64,000 bases of DNA, taken from assembly GCA_002953655.1 (NCBI GenBank), contig CP025839.1:496001-560000 (forward strand). Reading direction: 5' to 3'. The position numbers and the translations under genes were made by a program. The number at the start of each line of letters is the position of its first letter. Positions within the stretch are counted from its first letter, which is position 1. The notes below the pieces were generated by a model. That model ran no database searches and was not told the DNA's origin. It saw nothing but the letters and a program-made list of their open reading frames with translations. The DNA is from Latilactobacillus sakei. Lineage in GTDB: Bacteria > Bacillota > Bacilli > Lactobacillales > Lactobacillaceae. Below are positions 8,723-15,837 of the stretch, one piece after another.

Positions 8723-9529
8723 ATGGATTTGAATTTCATTCAAGTGATTTTGGTCATTTTTATCGCATTTCTAGCTGGTGTGGAAGGTATCTTAGATCAA
8801 TTCCATTTCCATCAGCCAGTCATTGCTTGTACATTAATCGGCCTAGTAACCGGTAACTTATTACCATGTCTTATCTTAGGCGGGACATTACAAATGATCG
8901 CCTTAGGTTGGGCTAACGTTGGGGCCGCTGTTGCACCCGATGCTGCTTTAGCATCAATCGCATCTGCAATTATTTTAGTACTTGGTGGTCAAGGTAAAGC
9001 CGGCGTTACATCAGCTATCGCTATCGCTGTGCCGCTTGCCGTAGCTGGTTTATTATTAACAATCATCGTACGGACATTAGCAACAGGTATCGTGCACATC
9101 ATGGATGCTGCTGCTAAAGAAGGTAACTTCCGTAAGATCGAAATGTGGCAATACATCGCGATTATCATGCAAGGTTTACGGATCGCTATCCCTGCAGGCT
9201 TAATCTTAGCAATCGGTGCTGGTCCTGTTAAAGAAATGTTGACAGCAATGCCAGTATGGTTAACAGATGGTTTAGCAATCGGTGGTGGGATGGTTGTTGC
9301 TGTTGGTTACGCAATGGTTATCAACATGATGGCAACTAAAGAAGTATGGCCATTCTTCGCAATTGGTTTCGTACTTGCAACTATCTCTCAATTGACACTT
9401 ATCGGACTTGGCGCAATCGGTATTTCACTTGCTCTTATCTACTTAGCCCTTTCAAAACAAGGCTCAGGTAATAACGGCGGTGGCTCAAATACTGGTGATC
9501 CGCTAGGCGATATCATTGACAACTACTAA
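8723..9529 (+). CDS. manY: PTS mannose-family IIC component
   Basis: This 268-residue integral membrane permease is the IIC subunit. It has the expected start MDLNFIQVILVIFIAFLAGVEG, the GNLLPCLILGGTLQ loop and a Gly/Ala-rich central region, with around seven to nine hydrophobic segments. The C-terminal tail is a Gly/Ser/Asn-rich stretch ending DPLGDIIDNY. It forms the sugar channel together with IID. CGGAGG precedes the ATG. Along with IID it forms the docking site for class IIa bacteriocins and their immunity proteins in related bacteria. Confidence 0.95.
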   Translation: MDLNFIQVILVIFIAFLAGVEGILDQFHFHQPVIACTLIGLVTGNLLPCLILGGTLQMIALGWANVGAAVAPDAALASIASAIILVLGGQGKAGVTSAIAIAVPLAVAGLLLTIIVRTLATGIVHIMDAAAKEGNFRKIEMWQYIAIIMQGLRIAIPAGLILAIGAGPVKEMLTAMPVWLTDGLAIGGGMVVAVGYAMVINMMATKEVWPFFAIGFVLATISQLTLIGLGAIGISLALIYLALSKQGSGNNGGGSNTGDPLGDIIDNY

Positions 9530-9547
9530 GAAGGAGGCTGACAAAAA

Positions 9548-10459
9548 ATGGCAGAACAACTAAAATTAACAAAAAAAGACCGTATCTCTGTTTGGTTACG
9601 TTCAACTTTCCTTCAAGGTTCTTGGAATTATGAACGTATGCAAAATGGTGGTTGGGCTTACTCATTAATCCCAGCGCTTAAGAAATTATATAAAACTAAA
9701 GAAGAACGTTCAGCTGCGTTAGTACGTCACATGGAATTCTTTAATACGCATCCATACGTTGCTTCACCAATCATCGGGGTTACTTTAGCCCTTGAAGAAG
9801 AACGTGCTAATGGGGCCCCAATTGACGATGTTACAATCCAAGGGGTTAAAGTTGGTATGATGGGACCTTTAGCTGGTATCGGCGATCCCGTTTTCTGGTT
9901 TACTGTTAAACCAATTATCGGTGCTTTAGCTGCTTCACTTGCTATGAGTGGTAACATTCTTGGCCCAATCATTTACTTTATCGCATGGAATGCTATCCGT
10001 ATGTCATTCATGTGGTACACACAAGAATTCGGCTATCGTGCTGGTTCTAAGATTACTGAAGATTTATCTGGTGGTATTTTACAAGATATTACTAAGGGTG
10101 CTTCAATCCTTGGGATGTTCATCTTGGGATCACTGGTTAATAGATGGGTATCAGTCAAGTTCACACCGACTGTTTCATCTGTTAAATTAGATAAAGGTGC
10201 TTTCATCGACTGGGATAAATTACCAAGTGGTGCTAAAGGTATTCAATCGGCTTTACAACAACAAGCACAAGGTTTGTCATTAACAGACCATAAAGTAACA
10301 ACTTTACAAGATAACTTAGATAGCTTGATTCCTGGTTTAGCTGCATTAGGTTTAACATTATTCTGTATGTGGTTACTTAAGAAAAAGGTATCACCAATCG
10401 TTATTATTCTTGGCTTATTCGTAGTCGGAATTGTCTTCCATCTATTACACTTAATGTAA
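9548..10459 (+). CDS. manZ: PTS mannose-family IID component
   Basis: This 303-residue IID subunit begins with a cytoplasmic amphipathic region (KLTKKDRISVWLRSTFLQGSWNYERMQNGGW), holds the family motif FFNTHPYVASPIIGVTLALEEERANG and the conserved MGPLAGIGDPVFWFT, and ends in hydrophobic segments. It works with IIC as the membrane channel. AGGAGG precedes the ATG by eight bases and the gap from IIC is only 18 bases, so the three subunits are one operon. Two copies of a structured repeat begin one base after its stop codon. Confidence 0.95.
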   Translation: MAEQLKLTKKDRISVWLRSTFLQGSWNYERMQNGGWAYSLIPALKKLYKTKEERSAALVRHMEFFNTHPYVASPIIGVTLALEEERANGAPIDDVTIQGVKVGMMGPLAGIGDPVFWFTVKPIIGALAASLAMSGNILGPIIYFIAWNAIRMSFMWYTQEFGYRAGSKITEDLSGGILQDITKGASILGMFILGSLVNRWVSVKFTPTVSSVKLDKGAFIDWDKLPSGAKGIQSALQQQAQGLSLTDHKVTTLQDNLDSLIPGLAALGLTLFCMWLLKKKVSPIVIILGLFVVGIVFHLLHLM

Positions 10460-10578
10460 AAGAGTGCGTAAGCAGGCGTTTATATTTTGAGGATTAACTG
10501 GATTTGACGAATTGGGGCTGAAAGCACCGATTTGACAAATTTGCTTAACCGTAGAAATATACCTACTGAAGCACGTTT
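10460..10578 (+). ncRNA. Structured 3'-UTR element, copy 1
   Basis: It begins directly after the manZ stop codon. The outer stem is GTGC (10464-10467) with GCAC (10571-10574). AGCAGG then faces CCTACT with one mismatch, and TATATTT (10481-10487) pairs with AAATATA (10555-10561). Inside lie TGAGGATTAAC and TTAACCG on opposite sides of a hairpin-bearing loop. The same architecture recurs in copies 2 and 3 with different stem sequences. I do not recognise a named RNA family. Confidence 0.6.
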
Positions 10579-10581
10579 AAA

Positions 10582-10668
10582 AAAGAGTGCGTCACTAACG
10601 GGGTGCTTTTGAGCACTAGCTTAGTGTTGTGAATAACCGGAAAAAGCAGTTAGTGAAAGCACGTTTCA
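10582..10668 (+). ncRNA. Structured 3'-UTR element, copy 2 (tandem)
   Basis: The outer stem is GTGC (10587-10590) with GCAC (10659-10662). CACTAAC (10593-10599) pairs with GTTAGTG (10649-10655), and TGCTTTT (10604-10610) with the AAAAAGCA at 10641-10648. The core is TGAG, a CACTA-GCT-TAGTG hairpin, and ATAACCGG. It lies in tandem with copy 1 and directly before a terminator. Confidence 0.65.
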
Positions 10669-10673
10669 AAAAC

Positions 10674-10720
10674 AAAGGAAGGGCTAGGGCAAATTTACTT
10701 TGTCCTAGCCCTTCCTTTTT
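10674..10720 (+). terminator. Intrinsic terminator of the mannose PTS operon
   Basis: AAAGGAAGGGCTAGG pairs with CCTAGCCCTTCCTTT, with an inner GCAAA/TTTGT pairing and the loop TTTAC, followed by Ts. The apical part resembles the terminators at 13668 and 33177. Confidence 0.93.
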
Positions 10721-10729
10721 ATAAAAGCG

Positions 10730-10735
10730 TATAAT
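10730..10735 (+). promoter_or_regulatory. -10 element upstream of manO
   Basis: A TATAAT lies 34 bases before the manO start codon and after the terminator, so manO probably also has its own promoter. No convincing -35 is seen. Confidence 0.5.
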
Positions 10736-10768
10736 GAAAGTAAGTTCTTGGGAAATGGAGTCGATACA

Positions 10769-11137
10769 ATGGTTCAATCAATCAATACAAAAGTCGAATT
10801 AGTCATCAATGCGACCTCTTTTACGGCCTTATCAGATTACGGCAAAATTATGATTGGCGATAAGGGTTTTGAATTTTTTAATGATCGCGATGCCCGCCAG
10901 TTTATTCAAATTCCGTGGGAAGAAGTCGATTATGTGATTGCGTCGGTTATGTTCAAAGGTAAATGGATTCCGCGGTATGCAATTCAAACTAAGAAAAATG
11001 GAACTTATACTTTTGCTTCAAAGGAGCCTAAGAAAGTGTTACGGGCTATTAGAGAACACGTACCGGCTGAAAGATTAGTACAATCGCTCGGCGTGTGGGA
11101 TGTGATTAAGCGCGTTTTTAAACGTCAATCAAAATAA
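10769..11137 (+). CDS. manO: ManO family protein (DUF956)
   Basis: This 122-residue soluble protein belongs to DUF956, almost always found next to mannose-family PTS operons in Lactobacillales and named ManO. It begins MVQSINTKVELVINATSFTAL and contains GDKGFEFFNDRDARQFIQIPW and a basic segment FKGKWIPRYAIQTKKNGTYTFASKEPKKVLR, giving a beta-rich, PH-like pattern. Its biochemical role is unknown; a regulatory function for the PTS is suggested by context only. The ATG at 10769 is preferred to the upstream TTG at 10748 because AAATGGAG precedes it. Confidence 0.88.
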   Translation: MVQSINTKVELVINATSFTALSDYGKIMIGDKGFEFFNDRDARQFIQIPWEEVDYVIASVMFKGKWIPRYAIQTKKNGTYTFASKEPKKVLRAIREHVPAERLVQSLGVWDVIKRVFKRQSK

Positions 11138-11149
11138 AGCATTATTAAG

Positions 11150-11190
11150 AATAGACCTTGGTTGAATGATGATTCAGCTAGGGTCTATTT
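11150..11190 (+). terminator. Intrinsic terminator after manO
   Basis: AATAGACC-TTGGTTGAAT pairs with ATTCAGCTA-GGGTCTATT around the loop GATG, followed by a short T-rich run. Confidence 0.8.
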
Positions 11191-11210
11191 GTTTGTCAAC
11201 GATTGTAAAA

Positions 11211-11239
11211 TTGCGACTCCTTCTAGGGCGTGCTAAAAT
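11211..11239 (+). promoter_or_regulatory. Promoter of the DUF2829-SDR operon
   Basis: TTGCGA (11211-11216) is followed after 17 bases by TAAAAT (11234-11239), which is preceded by TGC, giving an extended -10. Confidence 0.75.
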
Positions 11240-11293
11240 ACCATATAAGATTAATTTAATGAACATACAAGCAAAATAGAAGAGGGGATTCAA

Positions 11294-11518
11294 ATGGGAT
11301 TTGACAAAGCAATTATCGCGTTAAAAGCAGGCAAAAAAGTAGTACGAACAGGTTGGGGTGGCCCCGAATTATTTATTGTTCAAGTTAGTGGTGATACGTA
11401 TCAAGGAGCAGCAATCAGTCCATATTTACTGATTAAAACAACGGAAGAACCAGCTTATTCAATGTTCCAACCAACTTCTTGTGACGTATTAGCCGAAGAT
11501 TGGCAGTTAGTTGACTAA
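11294..11518 (+). CDS. DUF2829 / Tad2-like domain protein
   Basis: This 74-residue single-domain protein matches the DUF2829 pattern: an N-terminal F-x-A-I-x-ALKAGKKVVRTGWGG stretch, a hydrophobic FIVQVSG strand, PYLLIKTT, and the closing SCDVLAEDWQLVD. The family is frequent in phages of Firmicutes. Its phage member Tad2 sequesters the cyclic ADP-ribose-type signal of Thoeris immunity (established for Tad2, not for this protein). The ATG at 11294 has AGAGGGG upstream. The stop codon overlaps the next gene's ATG by one base (TAATG), so the two are translationally coupled. No phage genes surround it. The biochemical role here is open. Confidence 0.78.
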   Translation: MGFDKAIIALKAGKKVVRTGWGGPELFIVQVSGDTYQGAAISPYLLIKTTEEPAYSMFQPTSCDVLAEDWQLVD

Positions 11519-12258
11519 TGGGGCATTTTACAGATTTAAAACAAAAGACGGTTTTAGTCACCGGGGCGGCTTCCGGGATTGGCCAAGCACAGATGCTGGC
11601 CTTTTTGGCGGAAGGGGCAACTGTCGTCGCATTAGATAAAGTGCCCATTGCAAAGGCGGCAGACGGTTTAAAAACGGTTCAAGTCGATGTTCGAGACGCT
11701 CCCCAATTAACGGCGACGTTACAAAACTTGTTAGCGACAGGGCACTCATTTGATATTGTCTGCAATACAGCCGGCATATTGGACCAATACGCACCAACGC
11801 TTGAAACAAGTGCAGCTGATTGGGATAACCTGATGGCAGTTAATTTAAAAAGCCAATTTTTAGTGACTAATGCAATTTTACCCAGTATGTTGGCCCGCCA
11901 TAAAGGCGTTTTTGTCAACATGGCTTCAATTGCCGGGTTAGTGGCTGGTGGTGGCGGTGCGGCCTACACGGCTTCTAAGCATGCGATTATCGGTTATACG
12001 AAGCAACTGGATTACGATTACGCGAGTCAAGGCATTCGGGCGAATTGTATCGCACCAGGGGCGATAGAAACCCCGATGAACGCTGCCGATTTTACGGGCG
12101 CAGGTGAAATGGCCAAGGAAGTGGCGCGTCAAACGCCAGCTGGTCGCTGGGCACAACCGTCAGAGGTTGCCCAGTTAAGTTTGTATTTAGCAAGTCAAGC
12201 ATCTGATTACATCCACGGGACGGTGGTGCCAATCGACGGTGGTTGGCTTGAAAAATAG
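11518..12258 (+). CDS. Short-chain dehydrogenase/reductase (SDR)
   Basis: This 246-residue NAD(P)-dependent oxidoreductase is a classical SDR. The cofactor motif TGAASGIGQAQ is near residue 15, the structural motif CNTAG follows, and the catalytic Ser lies in VNMASIAGL with YTASK as the Tyr-x3-Lys pair. The ending IHGTVVPIDGGWLEK is typical. Substrate specificity cannot be read; FabG-like and sugar or steroid alcohol dehydrogenases look the same at this level. It overlaps the preceding DUF2829 gene by one base, so the pair is one operon. There is no separate Shine-Dalgarno gap. Confidence 0.9.
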   Translation: MGHFTDLKQKTVLVTGAASGIGQAQMLAFLAEGATVVALDKVPIAKAADGLKTVQVDVRDAPQLTATLQNLLATGHSFDIVCNTAGILDQYAPTLETSAADWDNLMAVNLKSQFLVTNAILPSMLARHKGVFVNMASIAGLVAGGGGAAYTASKHAIIGYTKQLDYDYASQGIRANCIAPGAIETPMNAADFTGAGEMAKEVARQTPAGRWAQPSEVAQLSLYLASQASDYIHGTVVPIDGGWLEK

Positions 12259-12331
12259 TAACATTCAGATCTTAACAGGTAAAAAACGCTTGTAGGACAT
12301 GCTTTAATGGCATAGAGGAGAGAAAAAAGTT

Positions 12332-13177
12332 ATGCAACAGATTATATTATTATTGGCAGTGGGGATTTTAGCTGGTATTTTAGGTGCGATTCTTGGCATT
12401 GGTGGCGGCATTATCCTGACCCCCGTGTTAACACTTGCAATTGGCCTAGATATCAAGTATGCAATCGGGGCTAGCATTGTCGCCGTGATTGCCACTAGTT
12501 CAGGCGCCACAATTGCTTATTTAAAAGACGATATGCTGAATTTGCGAGTGGCGATGTTTCTTGAAATTGCGACAACCGTCGGAGCAATTATCGGGGCCTT
12601 ATTAACCGGTGTTGTCCCGACCGGCTTTTTATTCGTTTTATTTGGGAGTTTTTTATTGTTCTCGACTTACAATATGATTCAAAAACTGCGTGGTAAAAAG
12701 GCCGAAGAACATGTTGGCGCAGCAAATGATCAGTGGGCTGAGAAATTAAATTTAAATGGTACTTATTACGATAAGGCCAACCAAAAGCAAGTTGATTATC
12801 AGGTTGAAAAAGTACCTGGTGGCTTTGCGATGATGTTTGGTGCGGGGATTGCTTCTGGCCTATTAGGGATTGGTAGTGGGGTGTTTAAAGTAACCGCGAT
12901 GGATACGATTATGAAGATGCCGCTAAAACCTTCCAGTGCTACAAGTAATTTAATGATGGGTGTGACGGCAGCAGCTTCAGCCACGGTTTATTTCTTTAGT
13001 GGCGCGATTCTACCAGAAATTGCTGCCCCGTTAGCCCTAGGAATTTTAGCGGGCGCAACAGTTGGTTCAAGAGTGATGCAACATTTGCAACCGAAGTTTA
13101 TTCGGATGATTTTTATCCCAATTTTGCTTTATATGGGACTGCAAATGGTGCTTAAAGGATTCGGGGTGCACATCTAA
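12332..13177 (+). CDS. TauE/SafE-family (DUF81) permease
   Basis: This 281-residue membrane protein of the TauE/SafE family has the paired internal repeats expected: GAILGIGGGIILTPVL in the first half and GLLGIGSGVFKVTAM in the second, each with the Gly-rich loop. Members export sulfite, sulfoacetate or other small organosulfur anions; the substrate here is unknown. A hydrophilic insert (residues about 115-155) lies between the halves. AGAGGAGAG precedes the ATG. Its stop codon overlaps the start of the DUF1634 gene, a pairing that recurs in lactic acid bacteria and suggests a two-subunit transporter. Confidence 0.88.
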   Translation: MQQIILLLAVGILAGILGAILGIGGGIILTPVLTLAIGLDIKYAIGASIVAVIATSSGATIAYLKDDMLNLRVAMFLEIATTVGAIIGALLTGVVPTGFLFVLFGSFLLFSTYNMIQKLRGKKAEEHVGAANDQWAEKLNLNGTYYDKANQKQVDYQVEKVPGGFAMMFGAGIASGLLGIGSGVFKVTAMDTIMKMPLKPSSATSNLMMGVTAAASATVYFFSGAILPEIAAPLALGILAGATVGSRVMQHLQPKFIRMIFIPILLYMGLQMVLKGFGVHI

Positions 13178-13542
13178 TGACAGATCGTAAAAAAGAAATG
13201 GCGCAAATTGAATTAGTAATTGGTAAAATCTTACGAGTGGGTGTTTTAGTCTCAGCGACTGTCCTCATTATCGGGATGCTTCTATTTTTAATGCATGGTG
13301 GAACCGGCTATGGTGAACACCAATTTCCTACAACTTTTACAATGATTTTCCAAGGGATGGCTGAATTAAAAGCTGGGGCGGTTATTATGTTTGGCTTATT
13401 CTGTTTGATTTTAACCCCTGTTTTACGAGTGGTGGTTTCAATCTATGCTTTTGCTAAAGAAGGGGACTATCTGTATGTTTGGATCACGGTCATCGTTTTA
13501 GTGATTTTAATCATTGGGATGACGATTGGGTTTATCAAATAA
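13177..13542 (+). CDS. DUF1634 membrane protein, partner of the TauE/SafE permease
   Basis: This 121-residue protein has three hydrophobic segments (about residues 17-37, 66-88 and 98-119) and the DUF1634 features IELVIGKILRVGVLVSA at the start and KAGAVIMFGLFCLILTPVLRV in the middle. DUF1634 genes commonly follow TauE/SafE genes, and here the two overlap by one base (TAATGA), implying coupled translation. A role as an accessory subunit is inference. A structured repeat starts immediately after its stop codon. Confidence 0.85.
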   Translation: MTDRKKEMAQIELVIGKILRVGVLVSATVLIIGMLLFLMHGGTGYGEHQFPTTFTMIFQGMAELKAGAVIMFGLFCLILTPVLRVVVSIYAFAKEGDYLYVWITVIVLVILIIGMTIGFIK

Positions 13543-13659
13543 AGAGTGTGTTTCAGGCGCTTATCTTCTGAGGCTTAACAAAGAGTGACGAATGATTGCA
13601 ACAAGCAAGCAGGCGGCATTCAAAGTTAACCGGAGGAAGATGCCTGAAAAAACACGTTT
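13543..13659 (+). ncRNA. Structured 3'-UTR element, copy 3
   Basis: It starts at the stop codon of the DUF1634 gene. The outer stem is GTGT (13546-13549) with ACAC (13652-13655), a change from the GTGC/GCAC of the other copies that preserves pairing. TTTCAGGC (13551-13558) pairs perfectly with GCCTGAAA (13642-13649) and ATCTTC (13563-13568) with GAAGAT (13636-13641). The core is TGAGGCTTAAC and GTTAACCGGAG around a GAATG/CATTC hairpin. Confidence 0.68.
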
Positions 13660-13667
13660 ACACCATA

Positions 13668-13707
13668 AAAAGCCCAGGACAAGAATTACTTTTGTCCTGG
13701 GCTTTAC
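13668..13707. terminator. Bidirectional terminator between convergent genes
   Basis: AAAGCCCAGGACAA pairs with TTGTCCTGGGCTTT around a short loop, ending in Ts. It lies five bases from the end of the minus-strand SHOCT gene. Confidence 0.9.
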
Positions 13708-13711
13708 TTGG

Positions 13712-14143
13712 TTATTGATCTTCTAATCCTAAGATCCGTTTTTTCTTTTCTTCGAATTCATCATCGGTCATTAGGCCGTCTTCTTTCATCTTGAGATAAG
13801 CCATAATTAGTTCGCCTTTTTTGACGAAACTTAAGTCTTCTTCGGCCGGTTTCTCGATGTAATCGTTCATTAGTTGATAGAGCTTTTGCAATTCATCGTT
13901 ATCAGTAGCTTCAAAGCTGATAATGATTTTTTCAAGGGCGTGGTTCGGCTTTTGATAGAGAATTTGGAGATGGCCTTGGCGATAAGTGGCTTCAAAAAAA
14001 CGAACGGATTTTAATTTTTTAAAGGCAATCTCACGATCGTCTTTGTCATTTTTCTTTAAGAGTCCTGGGTAGTGAAGTGTGAGAATTTGATCATCATAAG
14101 TGATTTCAAGTTTGCGTGGCTTCTTAATGCGATAAGTCTGCAT
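13712..14143 (-). CDS. SHOCT-domain protein of unknown function
   Basis: This 143-residue protein is soluble and charged. Its last 35 residues form a SHOCT domain (MAYLKMKEDGLMTDDEFEEKKKRIL), a short helical hairpin found at the C terminus of many bacterial proteins and thought to mediate oligomerisation. The first hundred residues (MQTYRIKKPRKLEITYDDQILTL onwards) look like a beta-strand-rich PH-like domain and are not otherwise recognisable to me. AAGGAGCAG lies upstream of the ATG on the minus strand. The function is unknown. Confidence 0.8.
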   Translation of the reverse strand: MQTYRIKKPRKLEITYDDQILTLHYPGLLKKNDKDDREIAFKKLKSVRFFEATYRQGHLQILYQKPNHALEKIIISFEATDNDELQKLYQLMNDYIEKPAEEDLSFVKKGELIMAYLKMKEDGLMTDDEFEEKKKRILGLEDQ

Positions 14144-14281
14144 ATGACTGCTCCTTTTAATAAAACTTAAGTAAAAGCAAGGACGTTCTTAAGATACAAC
14201 GTCTAAACTTACCCCTATCATAGTAGATAATGGGCGTAAATAGCAAGTATTGCCTTTTGTTAAAAAAATGAGGTGGTTAGG

Positions 14282-14374
14282 ATGCAATTTTTCACTGGTG
14301 TGCGCAATGGCTTATTACTCGCATTACCCATCTGGGGCGTGTTAATCTTAATGGTAAGCTACTGGTTATACTAA
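14282..14374 (+). CDS. 30-residue hydrophobic membrane peptide
   Basis: ATG at 14282, TAA at 14372, with GAGGTG upstream. The product begins MQFFTGVRNGLLLALPIW and ends with VLILMVSYWLY. It is one transmembrane helix with a short basic N terminus (one Arg). An imperfect terminator hairpin follows directly at 14374. Independent RBS, a full hydrophobic span and the terminator support a real gene. It could be a small membrane regulator or toxin-like peptide; nothing in the sequence decides. Confidence 0.5.
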   Translation: MQFFTGVRNGLLLALPIWGVLILMVSYWLY

Positions 14375-14417
14375 AAGACACCGCGATGACCGGGCGGTTG
14401 TTTAGGATGTCTTTTTT
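14374..14417 (+). terminator. Probable terminator after the 30-residue ORF
   Basis: AAAAGACA pairs with TGTCTTTT around a region holding an inner CCG/CGG hairpin, followed by Ts. Confidence 0.6.
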
Positions 14418-14491
14418 AGATAATTCAGTCTTTTTTAGGTCTTAAGTCGGTTTTTATGCTAGTATGAATAGATTACAATTAAGAACATTGA

Positions 14492-14520
14492 TTGCATATG
14501 ATTTAATTAATTACTATAAT
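14492..14520 (+). promoter_or_regulatory. Promoter of the glycolipid glycosyltransferase gene
   Basis: TTGCAT (14492-14497) and TATAAT (14515-14520) are separated by 17 bases. Confidence 0.8.
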
Positions 14521-14557
14521 AGTATCAAATGTCCAAAGATAAGGAGGAGGAAACCAA

Positions 14558-15760
14558 TTGAATATTGGGATATTTACGGACACCTACTTTCCACAAGTTA
14601 GCGGTGTGGCAACCTCCATTAAAACTTTAAAAGAGGGGCTCGAGAAGAAGGGGCACTCTGTTTACATATTTACAACAACTGATCCCCATGTTGATAAAGA
14701 AACGATTGAACCGAACATTTTCCGCTTTGCCAGTGTACCGTTTGTGTCATTTACGGATCGCCGGATTGCTGTTCGGGGCCTTTTTCATGCCTATCAGGTT
14801 GCTAAAGAATTAGATTTAGACATCGTGCATACCCAAACTGAATTTTCGATGGGGTATATCGGCAAGTTTGTCGCTAAGAATTTGAAAATTCCCTGTCTGC
14901 ACACGTATCACACGATGTACGAAGATTATTTACATTACGTCTTAAACGGGAAGCTTTTGCGTCCTTATCATGTTAAACAGATGAGTAAGGCCTTTTTATA
15001 CCACATGTCGGGGATTGTCGCACCGTCTGAACGGGTTTCTCAAACGTTGAATCGGTACCAAGTCAAAGCGCCGATTCGGATTATTCCAACCGGGGTTGAC
15101 ATTAGTCGGTACGAAAAACAAGTAACGTTAGATGTGCGGAAGTCCTTAGGCTTAACAAAGGAACAACCCGTCTTACTATCGTTAAGTCGAGTGGCTTACG
15201 AAAAACGGATCGATATTATTATCGATGCACTGCCACGTTTGGTCGCACAAAAGCCAGATTTAATGTTGGTGATTGTGGGCGAAGGGCCAGCGCGTGAGGA
15301 TTTGGAAGCGCAAGTGGCTAAATTAGGGATGAGCGAACACGTTATTTTTACCGGCATGATTGATAACGATGAGGTTTCTAATTATTATCACATGGCGGAT
15401 TTATTCGTTTCAGCGAGTGATTCTGAATCACAAGGGCTGACGTATATTGAAGCCATGGCGGCTGAAGTCAAAATTGTCGTGATGGCTAGCCCTTACGCCA
15501 GTGAATTATTGACGGATCCGTCGATTGGCACGACTTTTACAACTGAAGATGAAATGCTGCACCAAATCTTGAATTACTTGAATCATCCGGGGGCCTTTGA
15601 TGATCCGGCACCCCGGCAAAATAAGTTGCATGCAATATCGGCAGACTACTTTGCTGAACAGATGATCCAATTTTACAAGCAATCACAAGTGCTATACGAT
15701 GAACTGAAACTAGATCAAGATGATTTATTAGAATTAGAAGATATGGATACTAAAAAATAA
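14558..15760 (+). CDS. GT4 glycosyltransferase, probable diacylglycerol glucosyltransferase (LTA glycolipid anchor)
   Basis: This 400-residue GT-B enzyme begins NIGIFTDTYFPQVSGVATSI, the start typical of GT4 enzymes that glucosylate diacylglycerol (LafA, BgsB, alMGS type). HTYHTMYEDYLHYV follows, then IPTGVDISRYE, the nucleotide-sugar region LLSLSRVAYEKRIDIII, and the E-x7-E motif in ESQGLTYIEA. The tail is acidic. Start is TTG at 14558, seven bases after AAGGAGGAGG; no better start exists. The next gene is a flippase-like membrane protein and lipoteichoic acid synthase lies 2.5 kb downstream, so a role in making the LTA glycolipid anchor is likely but inferred. Confidence 0.82.
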   Translation: MNIGIFTDTYFPQVSGVATSIKTLKEGLEKKGHSVYIFTTTDPHVDKETIEPNIFRFASVPFVSFTDRRIAVRGLFHAYQVAKELDLDIVHTQTEFSMGYIGKFVAKNLKIPCLHTYHTMYEDYLHYVLNGKLLRPYHVKQMSKAFLYHMSGIVAPSERVSQTLNRYQVKAPIRIIPTGVDISRYEKQVTLDVRKSLGLTKEQPVLLSLSRVAYEKRIDIIIDALPRLVAQKPDLMLVIVGEGPAREDLEAQVAKLGMSEHVIFTGMIDNDEVSNYYHMADLFVSASDSESQGLTYIEAMAAEVKIVVMASPYASELLTDPSIGTTFTTEDEMLHQILNYLNHPGAFDDPAPRQNKLHAISADYFAEQMIQFYKQSQVLYDELKLDQDDLLELEDMDTKK

Positions 15761-15837
15761 ATGGCATAATTGAAGAAACTGTTGATTGTAATCAGCAGTT
15801 TTTTATTGGTCAATTATCATTAGAAAAAGGGTCGGTT

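Noticed and set aside
10460-10720. CRISPR-like or insertion-sequence remnant after manZ
   Set aside because: The two units are not identical repeats with spacers, carry no ORF or target-site duplication, and their variation keeps base pairing, which favours RNA structure.
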